Shown here piece by piece: positions 41,876-51,865 of a DNA stretch of 64,000 bases (its first letter is position 1; the number at the start of each line of letters is the position of its first letter). The notes under the pieces were generated by a model. The model worked only from the letters and a program-made list of their open reading frames with translations. It made no database searches and was not told where the DNA came from. The DNA comes from Psychrobacter sp. JCM 18901 (lineage in GTDB: Bacteria > Pseudomonadota > Gammaproteobacteria > Pseudomonadales > Moraxellaceae), in the NCBI RefSeq assembly GCF_000586435.1, contig NZ_BAWH01000018.1, positions 1 through 64,000 on the forward strand. Reading direction: 5' to 3'. The position numbers were made by a program, and so were the translations under genes.

Positions 41876-42208
41876 TTGACAGAATTAAAGACGGTTGGGC
41901 TATTTGCGCTTACTGCATTGGCTGAGATTGCAGGATGTTATCTGCCTTATCTGTGGCTGAGAGAAGGCAAGTCAATCTGGCTACTGATACCTGGTACGCT
42001 GAGTTTGGTCGCGTTTGTTTGGCTGCTATCATTACATCCGACTGCTGGGGGCAGGGTCTATGCGGCATATGGTGGCGTTTATATATGTATGGCGATTTTG
42101 TGGTTGTGGACGGTCAATGGTATACGACCAACTATGTGGGACATAGTGGGTTCGGTAGTTGCGCTATTAGGAATGGCGATTATTATGTTTGCACCGCGCG
42201 GAGCTTAA
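41876..42208 (+). CDS. YnfA/UPF0060 family small membrane protein
   Basis: A 110-residue protein with four membrane segments, matching YnfA proteins: [43 protein letters not shown] and the C-terminal [20 protein letters not shown]. The family is related to small multidrug resistance transporters but its substrate is not established. The start appears to be TTG 41876, with GAGGAG about 8 bases upstream. Unbroken and monocistronic as far as can be seen. Confidence 0.85.
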   Translation: MTELKTVGLFALTALAEIAGCYLPYLWLREGKSIWLLIPGTLSLVAFVWLLSLHPTAGGRVYAAYGGVYICMAILWLWTVNGIRPTMWDIVGSVVALLGMAIIMFAPRGA

Positions 42209-42315
42209 TAAAAACCTAAGCTTAATTAAAGACAGTGCTTAGCTAAAAGCCAATGACGAATCAAAAAATACCAATCGAACGGTTAGGTCAGATTGGCATA
42301 TTGATGTATTTATTA

Positions 42316-42439
42316 TTAATGTTTGCCTAAAATACTACCATTGTCGTCTTTCTTGGCTTGTTTGGCAGCTTTTTTTCTCTTTAGCAGTCAAAAGGGGTTT
42401 TTTCTTAACATTTTTCTTACTATCTTGACCTTTGCTCAT
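42316..42439 (-). CDS. Very small Lys-rich basic protein, about 40 aa, frameshifted
   Basis: Too short for usual ORF cut-offs. The minus strand from ATG 42437-42439 reads MSKGQDSKKNVKKKPLLTA, continues KEKKAAKQAKKDDNGS, and stops at 42316 if the T7 run (plus strand 42370-42376) is read as six. AAGGAAACG sits just upstream as ribosome site. The high Lys content suggests a nucleic-acid or ribosome-associated role, which is inference only. Similar short MSKGQD/KKNVKK proteins occur, to my knowledge, in related gammaproteobacteria. Confidence 0.6.
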
Positions 42440-42471
42440 AATCGTTTCCTTTTTTTACAGCACACTACTCA

Positions 42472-42693
42472 TTACGCCAAGTTAAGCGAATTCAAGACAG
42501 TGTGAATACAGCTAACATAGCTGTTTACTGAATAGAGTATAGGCTTAAGCTTTAGTAATAGATAGCGCTCGCACAATTCGTCTACGATTCCATTATCGTT
42601 CAAATCGTTTATGGTTTTCGCTAAGTGTTCTCTGCGCAGAATGACGAGCAACTCCAATACGGTTAGTCCTAGTTCATCAATTGATTCGTTCAA
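42472..42693 (-). CDS. Possible small hypothetical protein, 73 aa
   Basis: Open frame with TTG start and no good ribosome site, predicted mainly alpha-helical (IDELGLTVLELLVILRREHL). Composition looks protein-like rather than random, but start and expression are unsupported and there is no known family. Confidence 0.3.
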   Translation of the reverse strand: MNESIDELGLTVLELLVILRREHLAKTINDLNDNGIVDELCERYLLLKLKPILYSVNSYVSCIHTVLNSLNLA

Positions 42694-42833
42694 TCAATCA
42701 TTGTATTAATAAGTGCTTACTTACGGATACATGGCGATTTGCTATAATGCGTCATAAACCGATTCATAAACGCGGCAAACTCTTATTTATTAACATTTAG
42801 CACCATAGTGCTTACTGTTTTGGTCAAATTATT

Positions 42834-43454
42834 ATGCGTATTCGTAAACTATTCAAATTTGAAAATGCTCACATCGTTCGTAACTGTAGTTCTGAGCGTT
42901 GCAAGCACTCGATTCATGGTCACAGCTATCAGATCGAGCTGATCCTTGAAGCCACTCGTTTAGACCATGGGCAAATGGTCTATGATTTTGGTTTGCTAAA
43001 ATCTTCCATCAAAGACATTATTGATAGCTTTGATCATGCCATTTGTTTTTGGAATAAAGATGATCCTGAGTATATCGCAGCGTGTAAGAAATTTAGCGCA
43101 CGTTGGATAAGCTTGCCGGTATCACCGTCAGCAGAACAGTTTTCACGAGTGATATTCTTTTGGGCACAAGAAATACTACGTCAGACACAAATGCGAAACG
43201 GCGAAGCAGATGTCAGCGTTTACTCAGTGATTGCCCATGAAACCGCGACGGGTTACGCGCAGTGTTTTGCTGATGATGTTGCAAACGATCAAATGGGTAA
43301 GCTGGTTTTAGAGGACTTTGAATTCAGTGAGCAGGTTCGTGCTGAGTGGACTGACTCTGAGCTGTATGCCAAGCTGATACGCGGTGAAAGCTTTAACAAT
43401 CCAACTGTGACCATGCAGGTACAGACAGAGCAAGTACAGGCAGGTTCAGTCTAA
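42834..43454 (+). CDS. queD: 6-carboxytetrahydropterin synthase / 6-pyruvoyl-tetrahydropterin synthase family protein
   Basis: Member of the QueD/PTPS family; QueD makes 6-carboxy-tetrahydropterin in queuosine synthesis. Zinc His ligands are in FENAHIV and HSIHGHSYQIE. The Asp-His of FDHAICFWN and Glu of HETATGYAQCF match the catalytic site. At 206 residues it is longer than E. coli QueD (121), with an insertion around residues 75-130 and a C-terminal tail, so function within the family (queuosine or another pterin) is not certain. Its stop overlaps the tsaE start by one base, so translation is coupled. Confidence 0.75.
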   Translation: MRIRKLFKFENAHIVRNCSSERCKHSIHGHSYQIELILEATRLDHGQMVYDFGLLKSSIKDIIDSFDHAICFWNKDDPEYIAACKKFSARWISLPVSPSAEQFSRVIFFWAQEILRQTQMRNGEADVSVYSVIAHETATGYAQCFADDVANDQMGKLVLEDFEFSEQVRAEWTDSELYAKLIRGESFNNPTVTMQVQTEQVQAGSV

Positions 43455-43984
43455 TGTGGGATGGTCAATCTATAGAAAATGACAAATACTTAAAGACTCT
43501 GATACTAAACTCTGAGCAAGATACTCAATCATTGGCTGAGCAATTAGCGACATTGCCGCTAACAGGCAGCGTGTGGCTGGCTGGGGATTTGGGTGCTGGT
43601 AAAACGACACTAACGCGTTATTGGTTACAAGCGCTTGGTCATACAGGTGCGGTAAAAAGTCCAACCTATACCTTGATTGAGCCTTATAGTATTCATCGAA
43701 AAGATGGTTCGACCAAGCCAGTCTATCATGCAGACTTATATCGTTTGCAAGATCCAGAAGAGTTGTCTTTTATTGGATTTGACGAGTATCTGGATGAGCC
43801 TGAGGCGTTAGTCATCATCGAATGGGCTAGCCGCGCTGATAGCTATCTGCCACCGCCTACGTTATTCATTGATATGACTCAAAGTGTAAGCGATGATAAC
43901 GACATTGAAGCTCGCCAAGTGCAGTTGAGAGTGTCAAAGGCAGGTCAAGCGCAGGGCTTGGATCTATCGCAACTTATCATCTAA
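43454..43984 (+). CDS. tsaE: tRNA threonylcarbamoyladenosine biosynthesis ATPase TsaE
   Basis: ATPase partner of TsaB/TsaD in making t6A37 of ANN-decoding tRNAs. Walker A is AGDLGAGKTTLTRYWL; SPTYTLIEPY and YHADLYRLQDPEEL, then IIEWASRADSYLP, are TsaE hallmarks. 176 residues, unbroken. The start overlaps the previous stop (TAATG). mutL follows after 53 bp, as in many gammaproteobacteria, here without the usual amiB between. Confidence 0.92.
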   Translation: MWDGQSIENDKYLKTLILNSEQDTQSLAEQLATLPLTGSVWLAGDLGAGKTTLTRYWLQALGHTGAVKSPTYTLIEPYSIHRKDGSTKPVYHADLYRLQDPEELSFIGFDEYLDEPEALVIIEWASRADSYLPPPTLFIDMTQSVSDDNDIEARQVQLRVSKAGQAQGLDLSQLII

Positions 43985-44037
43985 ATGAATATCTAAATTA
44001 CACCAATCGCTACTTTCCAAAAATATGACATCTATCT

Positions 44038-45826
44038 ATGCCAGATAATCATCCTAATACCCGCATCAAAAAAACTATCGCCGTTGCTAATCAATCAATT
44101 AGCAGCAGGTGAGGTGGTGACACGTCCAGCAGCGGTGGTCAAGGAGTTGCTGGAAAATGCCATCGATGCTGGTGCGACCAATATTGAGGTGCGCATCACT
44201 CAAGGTGGTATGGGTCTGATTGAGGTAGTGGATAATGGGGTTGGTATTCATCCTGATGACATGGTCATGGCCATCACTCGTCATGCGACCAGTAAGGTTG
44301 CTGACGTTGCTAATTTGCATGGTATTACGACGTTGGGTTTTCGCGGTGAAGCATTAGCAGCGATGGCTGCTGTCTCGCGTTTGACCTTAATCAGTAGTCA
44401 TGATGATAGTGGCATTGGCCGTCAATTACAGGTCGCTGGCGTATTAGATGACACACCGAAACTGTTACCAGTTGTCCATAACCGCGGTACCACGATTGTC
44501 GTAAAAGATTTATATTTTAACGTGCCTGCCCGCCGTGGCAACCTAAAATCTATTGCTACTGAATTCGGTCATATTGAAACGATCGTTCGTGAAGTCGCAC
44601 TGGCGCGTGCCGATGTTGCTTTGACACTTTTTCATGACAATAAACAGCGGCTATCATTATCTGCAAGTGCTACGAGTATTAGTGGTAACAATGACAGCAA
44701 TGACAGCCGCTTGCCACTGCCGCGGTTGGAACAAGCGACTGGTATGGCATTGACAGATAATGCATTAGCAATATCGATAGATTTGTCGAGTCTGGTACAG
44801 TCGCCTGTAGAATACGATGATAACAATGTTAATCAGGCAGCGATTAGTGGTTGGTTATGGCCGCTACATTATGATAAATCTGACTTACCCAAGCTGATTT
44901 ATGTAAATGGCAGACTGGTAAAAGAAGCGTTGATTAGCAATCAAATACGTCAACTGGCACAAGGTGCGCAGCTAGCAGGTATGGGGTATGCACTGTATTT
45001 TGATTTACCAACTCAATGGTTAAATATCAATGTGCATCCATCTAAACAACGTATCAAAATCAGTCCGTTAAATAATATTATGGCGCACTTAGATCATACA
45101 ATTCGTGCGCAGTTGAAAACGATTGATGTAGCTAAATTTGGGTCTGAGTCTGCCTCTAAATCTGTAACGAAGCCAGAAACTGACAGCCAATACATATCTG
45201 TAGAATTATCAAACGAAGATGCTTATGAAAGTCGTTTTTCTGAAACACCCATCTCGAGTAGTCAGTCTAGCAATAACCGAAGGCAGAATAACCAAGTAGA
45301 ATCTACTAGACAGTCTTATCAGTCTACTGCAAACCAATCGCTTTCAAGTAATCCTTCATTGCAAGAGTCATTGCGATTTCATATCAATGAACGATCAGAC
45401 CAAAGTAACAATAGTAACAATAGCACGTCACATTATTCCGCTGTAGCAGCTATCTCTGCATCTTTGCCAATTTGCTTAGATATTATTAACGATGTAGAAG
45501 TTGTCGGTATCGATTCAAGCATAGATGAGAAAAAGCTACCTTGGCTGTTGTTTTATCACCAAGGGCAGTGTGTACTGATAAGTGCTAAAGATTGGCAGCT
45601 TAAAGTAAGCCAGTTATTTGAATCACTTACCTCTAGTCAGCAAGTATTCAAAAAAGATAGATTGCCAAACAGTGCTACTGAGTTTAATCAGCAACTTATA
45701 ACGGTCAATGCGCAAATGTCTGCGCAAGATTCAATGGTTTTTGCGAATGATCTTACTGAAATAATCATGAACAATGCTATCAAGACGATAGATAGCTATC
45801 GCTTAGTAAAGCTAATGCTATCCTGA
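44038..45826 (+). CDS. mutL: DNA mismatch repair protein MutL, frameshifted near N-terminus
   Basis: GHKL ATPase linking MutS to MutH/UvrD. The ATP site motifs are KELLENAIDAGA, VVDNGVGI and TTLGFRGEALAAM; NVPARRGNLK and the transducer LINVHPSKQRIK-like block follow (NINVHPSKQRI). After about residue 350 comes a long Ser/Asn/Gln-rich linker, then a divergent dimerisation domain. A7 44068-44074 separates MPDNHPNTRIKK from LSPLLINQLAAGEVV; six A join them. The open frame from 44084 omits those first 14 residues. About 595 residues when joined. There is no endonuclease DQHAxxER motif in the C-terminus, consistent with a MutH-type system. Confidence 0.9.
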
Positions 45827-45908
45827 ATATCTGAAAATAATTACAACATCTTAAAGCAATTAAACCAATTGATATCTGAGTTATCCATATATTATGAAAG
45901 GCCACTTT

Positions 45909-47074
45909 ATGCAACATTCGTCTGATAGCCTACCTCACAAACTGACGGATAATAGCGTGGTTTGTCTTATGGCACCAACTGCTAGCGGCAAGACGTCACT
46001 GGCGTACGAGCTATACGATACAGGTCGTTTTGAATTAATTTCTGTGGACTCAGCGCTGATATATCGTGACATGAACATTGGCACAGCCAAGCCAACAGCG
46101 ATTGAGCTGGCGCGTTATCCGCATCATTTGGTCGATATCATTGATCCTATGCAAAGCTATAGTGTGGCTGAGTTTGTCAGTGACGTCGCTCGCCTTATTG
46201 ACGAGTGTCATAGAAATGGCAAGATACCATTATTAGTAGGCGGCACCATGATGTATTACATGGCGCTACTCGATGGGTTGTCTCCTGTGCCCGATAGCGA
46301 TGACAGCGTACGGGCGCGCGTAGAGCAGTGGCGTCGAGAGGAAAGTATTAGCGCTCTATATGATTATTTGGGGAGTATAGATCCTATAAGTCATGAGCGT
46401 TTGAATGCTACTGATACTCAGCGTATCACGCGAGCAGTTGAAGTCTATTTACAAACAAATATTCCAATAAGTGACTGGCAGCGCAAGCCAAAGCAAGCAT
46501 TGGCACATAATCCGAATCAGCAATGGCATGCGCTATCAGTAATGCCAGATCGTCCATGGCTACATAATCGTATCGAACAACGTCTAGATATCATGTGGAA
46601 TGAAGGCTAGTGGCTGAAGTCATAGACTTACTAAAAAAGTATCCGCTCACGCCTAATATACCTTCGATGCGCTGTGTGGGCTACAGGCAAGTACTAGAAT
46701 ACTTGGTGCATATTGAGCATCCGATATTTGATGAGACTCATCTAGATAAAGCTCAATTTTATGAAGCTTTTGGAAAGCATACAGCTGTCAACGGAGAAAA
46801 AGAAATCTCAGATAATGTTGCTCAGTCAGCTACTCAACCAAATATGGCTAACCAAGAGACCGAGGCGCTTGCTTGTCAGGAAATGCAAAATAAGGCATTA
46901 TATGCTACAAGACAGCTAGCAAAACGTCAGTACACATGGCTAAGAAAGGTAATGCAATTGCCCAGTGCATCATCAAATGGCATAGCAGAACCTGAGAGTG
47001 GGACTGATGCTAGCAGTCGTATGATATTACAAACGTTTGAAACCATGGCCGAAGCACGAGAGTACTTGTCTTAA
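45909..47074 (+). CDS. miaA: tRNA dimethylallyltransferase, frameshifted
   Basis: Adds the isopentenyl group to A37 of UNN-reading tRNAs. P-loop LMAPTASGKTSLAYEL; ISVDSALIYRDMNIGTAKP and HHLVDIIDP; PLLVGGTMMYYMALLDGL; the C-terminal PSMRCVGYRQVLEYL and ATRQLAKRQYTWLRK. One missing T near 46608 (after WNEG) breaks the frame; GLVAEVIDLL is expected. AAAGG at 45897 favours ATG 45909 over 45894. About 388 residues; a 50-residue low-complexity insertion (KHTAVNGEK ... EALACQ) precedes the last conserved block. hfq follows. Confidence 0.9.
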
Positions 47075-47401
47075 AGTGCAATGATAGCCAACACAATTAG
47101 TTTCAAAAATTGACATAGATAGCTGTTATAATTTGGCTCAGTGCATTGAGCATTGTTATGATATCTGGTTTATGAACTTTTGTAGGCAGAAATCATTAAC
47201 GAAACAACCAGTTACTTAATTATTTACAATAATAACGTATTCGCGATAAAGTGGAATCACTTAAGAGCAACGAATATTTATTTAGATACGTTTTATAAAG
47301 AAAACACCTTATTGTATCTACCTTTTAGCCATTATAATTAAATTAACACTTAAAATAATTGGCACTCAAAACATAACTATATAATATTTAGGAGAGATTT
47401 C
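47075..47401. other. Intergenic region miaA-hfq
   Basis: 327 bp, very AT-rich. It contains a TTGACA (47110-47115) and a TATAAT (47127-47132) that are too close together to be one standard promoter, plus AGGAGA before hfq. The length suggests hfq has its own promoter. Confidence 0.5.
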
Positions 47402-47928
47402 ATGTCAAAAGGACAAACTTTACAAGATCCGTTCTTGAACTCGCTGCGCAAAGATCGCATTCCTGTCTCTATTTTTTTGGTAAATGGTATTAAATTACAA
47501 GGCCAAATTGAATCATTTGATCAATATGTCGTTCTCCTGAAAAATACAGTGAGCCAAATGGTATATAAGCATGCCATTTCAACAGTCGTGCCAGCACGTA
47601 ACCCACGTAGTAGCACAACGACAGGTACAAGTGTCAGCCTCAGAGCGCAGCACCGACTGGATATCAAGGCGGTGGCTTTGAACGTGGTAGTAATCCTGCT
47701 GCTGGCGGCTTTGAAGAGCGCGGATTTGCATCGAGTCGTAGTGGATTTAATCGTGGTGGTTTTAGCCAAGGTCAGGATCGTGGTTTTGAACGCGGTAGCT
47801 TTGGTCAAGGTCAAGAGCGCGGGTTTGAGCGTGGTGGTTTTGGTCAAGATCGTGGGTTTGATGCCACGGCAGATAACACAGGCTTCGAAGATAAGCCAAA
47901 CGATGGTTCTAATGATAACAATAGCTAA
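47402..47928 (+). CDS. hfq: RNA chaperone Hfq with long Phe/Gly/Arg-rich C-terminal tail, frameshifted
   Basis: Hexameric Sm-like protein that pairs sRNAs with mRNAs. The Sm core is complete (residues 1-72): [45 protein letters not shown] and [11 protein letters not shown]. After a linker, one indel near 47630 shifts the frame. The correct frame reads [26 protein letters not shown] and FGQGQERGF, ends DGSNDNNS and stops at 47928; the apparent hydrophobic 179-residue continuation to 47941 is out of frame. The tail of about 100 residues is disordered and RGG/FG-like, as in Moraxellaceae Hfq, and far longer than in E. coli. AGGAG precedes the start. Confidence 0.9.
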
Positions 47929-47988
47929 CTCATCGCATTAATCGAGCGCGTTGTCTGAAAAAAACATTAAGACATGATTTATTCGTTT

Positions 47989-48017
47989 AAAACCTGCTGA
48001 TAATAGTGGGTTTTTTT
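47989..48017 (+). terminator. Terminator after hfq
   Basis: AAACCTGCT and AGTGGGTTT pair with two G-U pairs around a short loop and run into T7. Confidence 0.65.
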
Positions 48018-48147
48018 GTATAAATAGCAGCAAGCTCTTTATTCAGTATAAAGCACTATATTAGTGTAGATTTTGTAGACCATTACTAATATTAAACATA
48101 GTGTAGTAAAATAGCGTATTGATTCATTATAAAAATAGAGCGGATTC

Positions 48148-49140
48148 ATGAGTGATACCAAAAACAACTTAACCCATGGGCAATTTATTACCACTGCTAT
48201 CGAGGCCATTAACACAGAGATATCTGCGTTAGCACTACTAACAGAGCAGATTGACGACAGATTTGCCCAAGCATGTGACATCATCCTGACTTGTAAGGGT
48301 CGAGTGGTAGTTACAGGCATGGGTAAGTCAGGGCTAATTGGACGCAAGATTGCAGCGACCTTTGCCTCAACTGGTACGCCTGCTTTTTTTATGCATCCTG
48401 GTGAAGCAGGGCATGGCGACTTGGGAATGCTTGTGAAAGGTGATGTGCTGCTTGCTATTTCAAACTCAGGTGAGTCAGATGAAATCAAGATGCTATTACC
48501 AGTGGTCAAACATCTAAATATTCCTCTTATCAGTATCAGTCGTGATAAGCGCGGTATGTTACCACGAGCAGCTGACATTGTATTAACGCTCGGTCAGTCG
48601 CAAGAGGCTTGTCCACTTAATCTAGCGCCTACCTCCAGTACGACAGCTACTTTAGCGCTCGGGGATGCGTTAGCAGTGGCTTTAGTACACGCACGTAATT
48701 TTACTTCTGAAGATTTTGCATTATCCCATCCTGCTGGTGCCCTGGGTCGTCAGCTATTGACGCGTGTTGAAGATTTGATGCATACCAATTCAGAAGACTT
48801 GCCTTTGATTCATCAGCAAGCCCCATTGCAACAAGCTTTATTTACCATGTCTGCTGGTCGCTTGGGTATGACAGTAGTGACTGATGATAACAATAAGGTC
48901 GTCGGTGTGTTCACAGATGGTGACTTACGCCGAGGGTTAGAAAAAGGCATCGATCTACAAACGCCAATGCATGAAGTGATGGTCAGCAATCCACGCCATA
49001 TTAGTAAAACGATGCGTGCGTCAGATGCGCTAAGTGTTATGAATGAAAGTGGTATTAGCCAGTTATTGATCATTGATGATGAAGATCGTTTAGAAGCTAT
49101 TATTACCGTGCATGATTTGCTACAAGCTGGGGTCAAATAA
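48148..49140 (+). CDS. kdsD: D-arabinose 5-phosphate isomerase
   Basis: Converts ribulose 5-phosphate to arabinose 5-phosphate, the first step to Kdo. The N-terminal SIS domain holds VTGMGKSGLIGRKIAATFASTGTPAFF, HPGEAGHGDLGM and AISNSGESDEI; ACPLNLAPTSSTTATLALGDALA is highly typical. Two CBS domains follow (about 205-330: VEDLMHTNSEDLPLI and HEVMVSNPRHI). 330 residues, unbroken. First gene of the kdsD-kdsC-lptCAB cluster. Confidence 0.94.
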   Translation: MSDTKNNLTHGQFITTAIEAINTEISALALLTEQIDDRFAQACDIILTCKGRVVVTGMGKSGLIGRKIAATFASTGTPAFFMHPGEAGHGDLGMLVKGDVLLAISNSGESDEIKMLLPVVKHLNIPLISISRDKRGMLPRAADIVLTLGQSQEACPLNLAPTSSTTATLALGDALAVALVHARNFTSEDFALSHPAGALGRQLLTRVEDLMHTNSEDLPLIHQQAPLQQALFTMSAGRLGMTVVTDDNNKVVGVFTDGDLRRGLEKGIDLQTPMHEVMVSNPRHISKTMRASDALSVMNESGISQLLIIDDEDRLEAIITVHDLLQAGVK

Positions 49141-49217
49141 GGTTTGTGAGTTGCCGTTGAAATAGTTAAGCTATATAGAATAACGCTTCGAAAATAAATA
49201 TTAAAAAGAGACAAATA

Positions 49218-49784
49218 ATGCAGGACTTGATACAGAAAGCCGGACAAGTAAAACTATTGGTCATGGATGTCGATGGTATTTTATCCAATGGTCAAATCAT
49301 CTATGATGCCAATGGTGTTGAGACCAAAGCGTTCTCAGTACATGATGGTGTGGGTGTTAAGTCTTTAGCCCGTTACGGTATTTTGACAGCCATTATTACC
49401 GGTCGTAGTAGTGCAATGGTGAATAAGCGCGCAGCAGAAATGGGCGTCAACCATGTGGTTCAAGGCCGTGATGATAAATTAATCGCATTAAACGAGCTGC
49501 TATCGTCTTTAGATCCTGCCCTGAATATCACTGCTGCCGACTGTGCCTATATGGGCGATGATTTACCGGATATCAAAGCAATGCAAACAGTAGGATTCGC
49601 GGCAACCGTACCTAACGCGCATGCTGAAGTTATCAAGCGCAGTGACATGGTAACGACTCGTGCTGGCGGTACTGGTGCAGTGCGCGAGATATGTGACCTT
49701 ATTTTAAAAGGACATGGACATTATCAAGACTTTATCGCGCATTACACGCTTGATGAGGCGCAAACTCAGGATAAACAGTCGTGA
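49218..49784 (+). CDS. kdsC: 3-deoxy-D-manno-octulosonate 8-phosphate phosphatase
   Basis: HAD-family phosphatase releasing Kdo from Kdo-8-phosphate. Nucleophile Asp in LLVMDVDGILSNG, then FSVHDGVGVKSLARYGI, ITGRSS, and the metal-binding AYMGDDLPDIKAM. 188 residues, tetrameric C1-type without cap. Unbroken. The stop overlaps the next start (GTGA). Confidence 0.93.
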   Translation: MQDLIQKAGQVKLLVMDVDGILSNGQIIYDANGVETKAFSVHDGVGVKSLARYGILTAIITGRSSAMVNKRAAEMGVNHVVQGRDDKLIALNELLSSLDPALNITAADCAYMGDDLPDIKAMQTVGFAATVPNAHAEVIKRSDMVTTRAGGTGAVREICDLILKGHGHYQDFIAHYTLDEAQTQDKQS

Positions 49785-50365
49785 ATACACGTGTCTTAAT
49801 TGTATTAGCCTTAATTATTGCGGGTATAGCTGGTTGGTTTTTTCAGCAGCAAGGCGACGTAACGCCGCCAGTCAATATTGAAACGACAGATGTCGATTAT
49901 GAAGCCACTGATATCAAAGCCGTACAGACCAATGAACAAGGTGAAACCGAATACGAGCTTACTGCTGAATCTTTGACGCACAATCCTGAGACCAATCAGG
50001 ATGAAATGTCAGGCATTACCATGAATTGGGAACCATCTGCAGAGCAACGCTATCGTATTCAAGCGGGCAGTGCAGCTATTAGTCAACAGACAGGGGAGCT
50101 TAGTTTATCAGGTGGATTTACACTGGTGAGCGAAGGCAATAAGAGTACTCCTGATATCGAACCAATAAAAGTGACTGGTAGTACGCTAAAAGGTAATACG
50201 AAATCAGGCAAAGTATACAGTGACGCGCCTGTGAAAATCGAACAAGGCATGAATCGATTTGAAGCCTCTAGTATGACTGCCAATCTTGAGACGGGTGAGT
50301 ATGAATTTGGCCAAGTGGCTGTTGCCTTTTCTCCATCTGAACGCCAAGATAAAGCATTGTTTTAA
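49781..50365 (+). CDS. lptC: LPS export periplasmic protein LptC
   Basis: Bitopic inner-membrane protein that links the LptB2FG extractor to the LptA bridge. A single N-terminal membrane segment (VLIVLALIIAGIAGWFF) is followed by a periplasmic beta-jellyroll region with ESLTHNPETNQDEMSGI. 194 residues, unbroken. It starts at GTG 49781, overlapping kdsC by four bases, so translation is coupled. Identity rests as much on position as on sequence. Confidence 0.85.
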   Translation: MNTRVLIVLALIIAGIAGWFFQQQGDVTPPVNIETTDVDYEATDIKAVQTNEQGETEYELTAESLTHNPETNQDEMSGITMNWEPSAEQRYRIQAGSAAISQQTGELSLSGGFTLVSEGNKSTPDIEPIKVTGSTLKGNTKSGKVYSDAPVKIEQGMNRFEASSMTANLETGEYEFGQVAVAFSPSERQDKALF

Positions 50366-50454
50366 TCAAAGTCTTTCTTATTTACTGTGTCAAAAAATAG
50401 CAGCTAGCATAAAGTTTGCAAATCCTACCACCTATTATGAAATGAGTTATTTAT

Positions 50455-51012
50455 ATGAAACTTAAATTTTTGCCTACTTTACGCGCATCAGCACTCTGCT
50501 TGCATAAATTGCGCACACTGCCAATGGTGATGTTATTGGCGCTACCGCTATATAGTCATGCGTTGCCATCAGATTCTAATCAGCAGATTAAATTGCTAGC
50601 GGATAAAGCCACTTATAGTGAGCGTACCGGCGTGACCAGTTATGCAGGTAATGTCATTATCACTCAAGGCACGTTTAAGATGACGGCTGACAACATCACG
50701 GTCAATCTTTCTCAGCAGCGTAGCATTAACTCAGCAGTAGCAACTGGCCGTCCAGCGACTATGCAGCAAGTAGTCACGCAAGAAAAGGGCTTGGCAAAAG
50801 GGCAGGCTAATAAGATTGACTACAATGCAGTGTCTGGGATTATTACGCTAACTGGCAATGCAAAGTTGGTTCAGAATGGTGCAAGCTTCGCTGGTAACGT
50901 CATTCGTTATAGCCTAAAAGCAGGTGATGTTGAAGCAACCGCTGGCGGCAATCAGCGCGTTGAACTGGTATTCCCGCCTAACAATGGTACAAATCAGAGT
51001 GGCGTACGTTAA
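50455..51012 (+). CDS. lptA: LPS transport periplasmic protein LptA
   Basis: Forms the periplasmic bridge for LPS. A signal peptide ends near YSHALPSDS. The OstA-like jellyroll repeats appear as DKATYSERTGVTSYAGNVIITQG, MTADNITVNL, NKIDYNAVSGIITLTGNAKLVQNG and FAGNVIRYSLKAGDVEA. 185 residues, unbroken. Between lptC and lptB. Confidence 0.92.
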   Translation: MKLKFLPTLRASALCLHKLRTLPMVMLLALPLYSHALPSDSNQQIKLLADKATYSERTGVTSYAGNVIITQGTFKMTADNITVNLSQQRSINSAVATGRPATMQQVVTQEKGLAKGQANKIDYNAVSGIITLTGNAKLVQNGASFAGNVIRYSLKAGDVEATAGGNQRVELVFPPNNGTNQSGVR

Positions 51013-51086
51013 TCCAAATAAACAGGCTATGAGTAAATAAGTCTGCCTTTAGCAATGCTTAAATTTTGTGAAAGTAAGAGTAAGTT

Positions 51087-51865
51087 ATGAGCGATGATAA
51101 AAATCTAGACCTATCGGCATCAAATACCAATACGGCGCCTGTCGCTCGATTGACTATGCAAAATTTAGGCAAGCGCTATGGAAAGCGTTGGGTAGTCAAA
51201 GACGTTTCATTTTCTGTCGAACAGGGTCAAGTCGTCGGACTGTTGGGGCCTAACGGTGCTGGTAAAACGACTAGCTTTTATATGGTGGTGGGACTGGTCA
51301 ATATGGATAAGGGCCGCGTTACGCTAGGTAAAATGGATTTATCTAAATAGCAATGCACGAGCGTGCGCGTGCGGGTATCGGTTATCTACCGCAAGAGGCG
51401 TCAATCTTTCGTAAACTGTCTATTGAGGATAACATCTTAGCTATCCTACAGACTCGTACAGAATTAAGTAAAGCTGAACAGCAGCAAGAACTTGAAAAGT
51501 TGATTGGCGAGTTCCATTTAGAACATGTGCGCAAGTCTCAGGGTATGAGCGTATCAGGCGGTGAGCGTCGTCGCTGTGAGATTGCGCGAGCATTGGCCGC
51601 TGATCCTAAGTTTATCTTATTGGATGAGCCTTTTGCAGGGGTGGATCCTATCTCTGTCGGTGATATTAAAGACGTTATTTTGACGCTTAAAAATCGCGGC
51701 ATTGGCGTTTTAATCACGGATCACAATGTTCGAGATACACTGGCTATTTGTGAAAAGGCTTATATCGTATCAGAAGGGGCTATCATTGCAGAAGGCACTT
51801 CAGCTGAAGTATTAGAAAATGATTTAGTGAAATCCGTTTATCTAGGTAAAGACTTTCAAGTATAA
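51087..51865 (+). CDS. lptB: LPS export ABC transporter ATP-binding protein LptB, frameshifted
   Basis: Drives LPS extraction as part of LptB2FG. Walker [39 protein letters not shown]; signature [17 protein letters not shown]; Walker [16 protein letters not shown]-loop [11 protein letters not shown]. The frame breaks near 51349, after KMDLSK, where one base is missing (expected [15 protein letters not shown]). About 258 residues when joined. There is a 15-residue polar N-terminal extension. LptB is essential in most gram-negative bacteria that need LPS, so the break is likely an error. Confidence 0.92.

Noticed and set aside
47110-47132. TTGACA and TATAAT before hfq as a sigma-70 promoter
   Set aside because: Only 11 bases separate the boxes, too few for a standard promoter.
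47630-47941. Hydrophobic C-terminal half of the raw Hfq frame ([13 protein letters not shown]) as a membrane tail
   Set aside because: It is an out-of-frame reading; the adjacent frame gives the expected Gly/Phe/Arg-rich tail.
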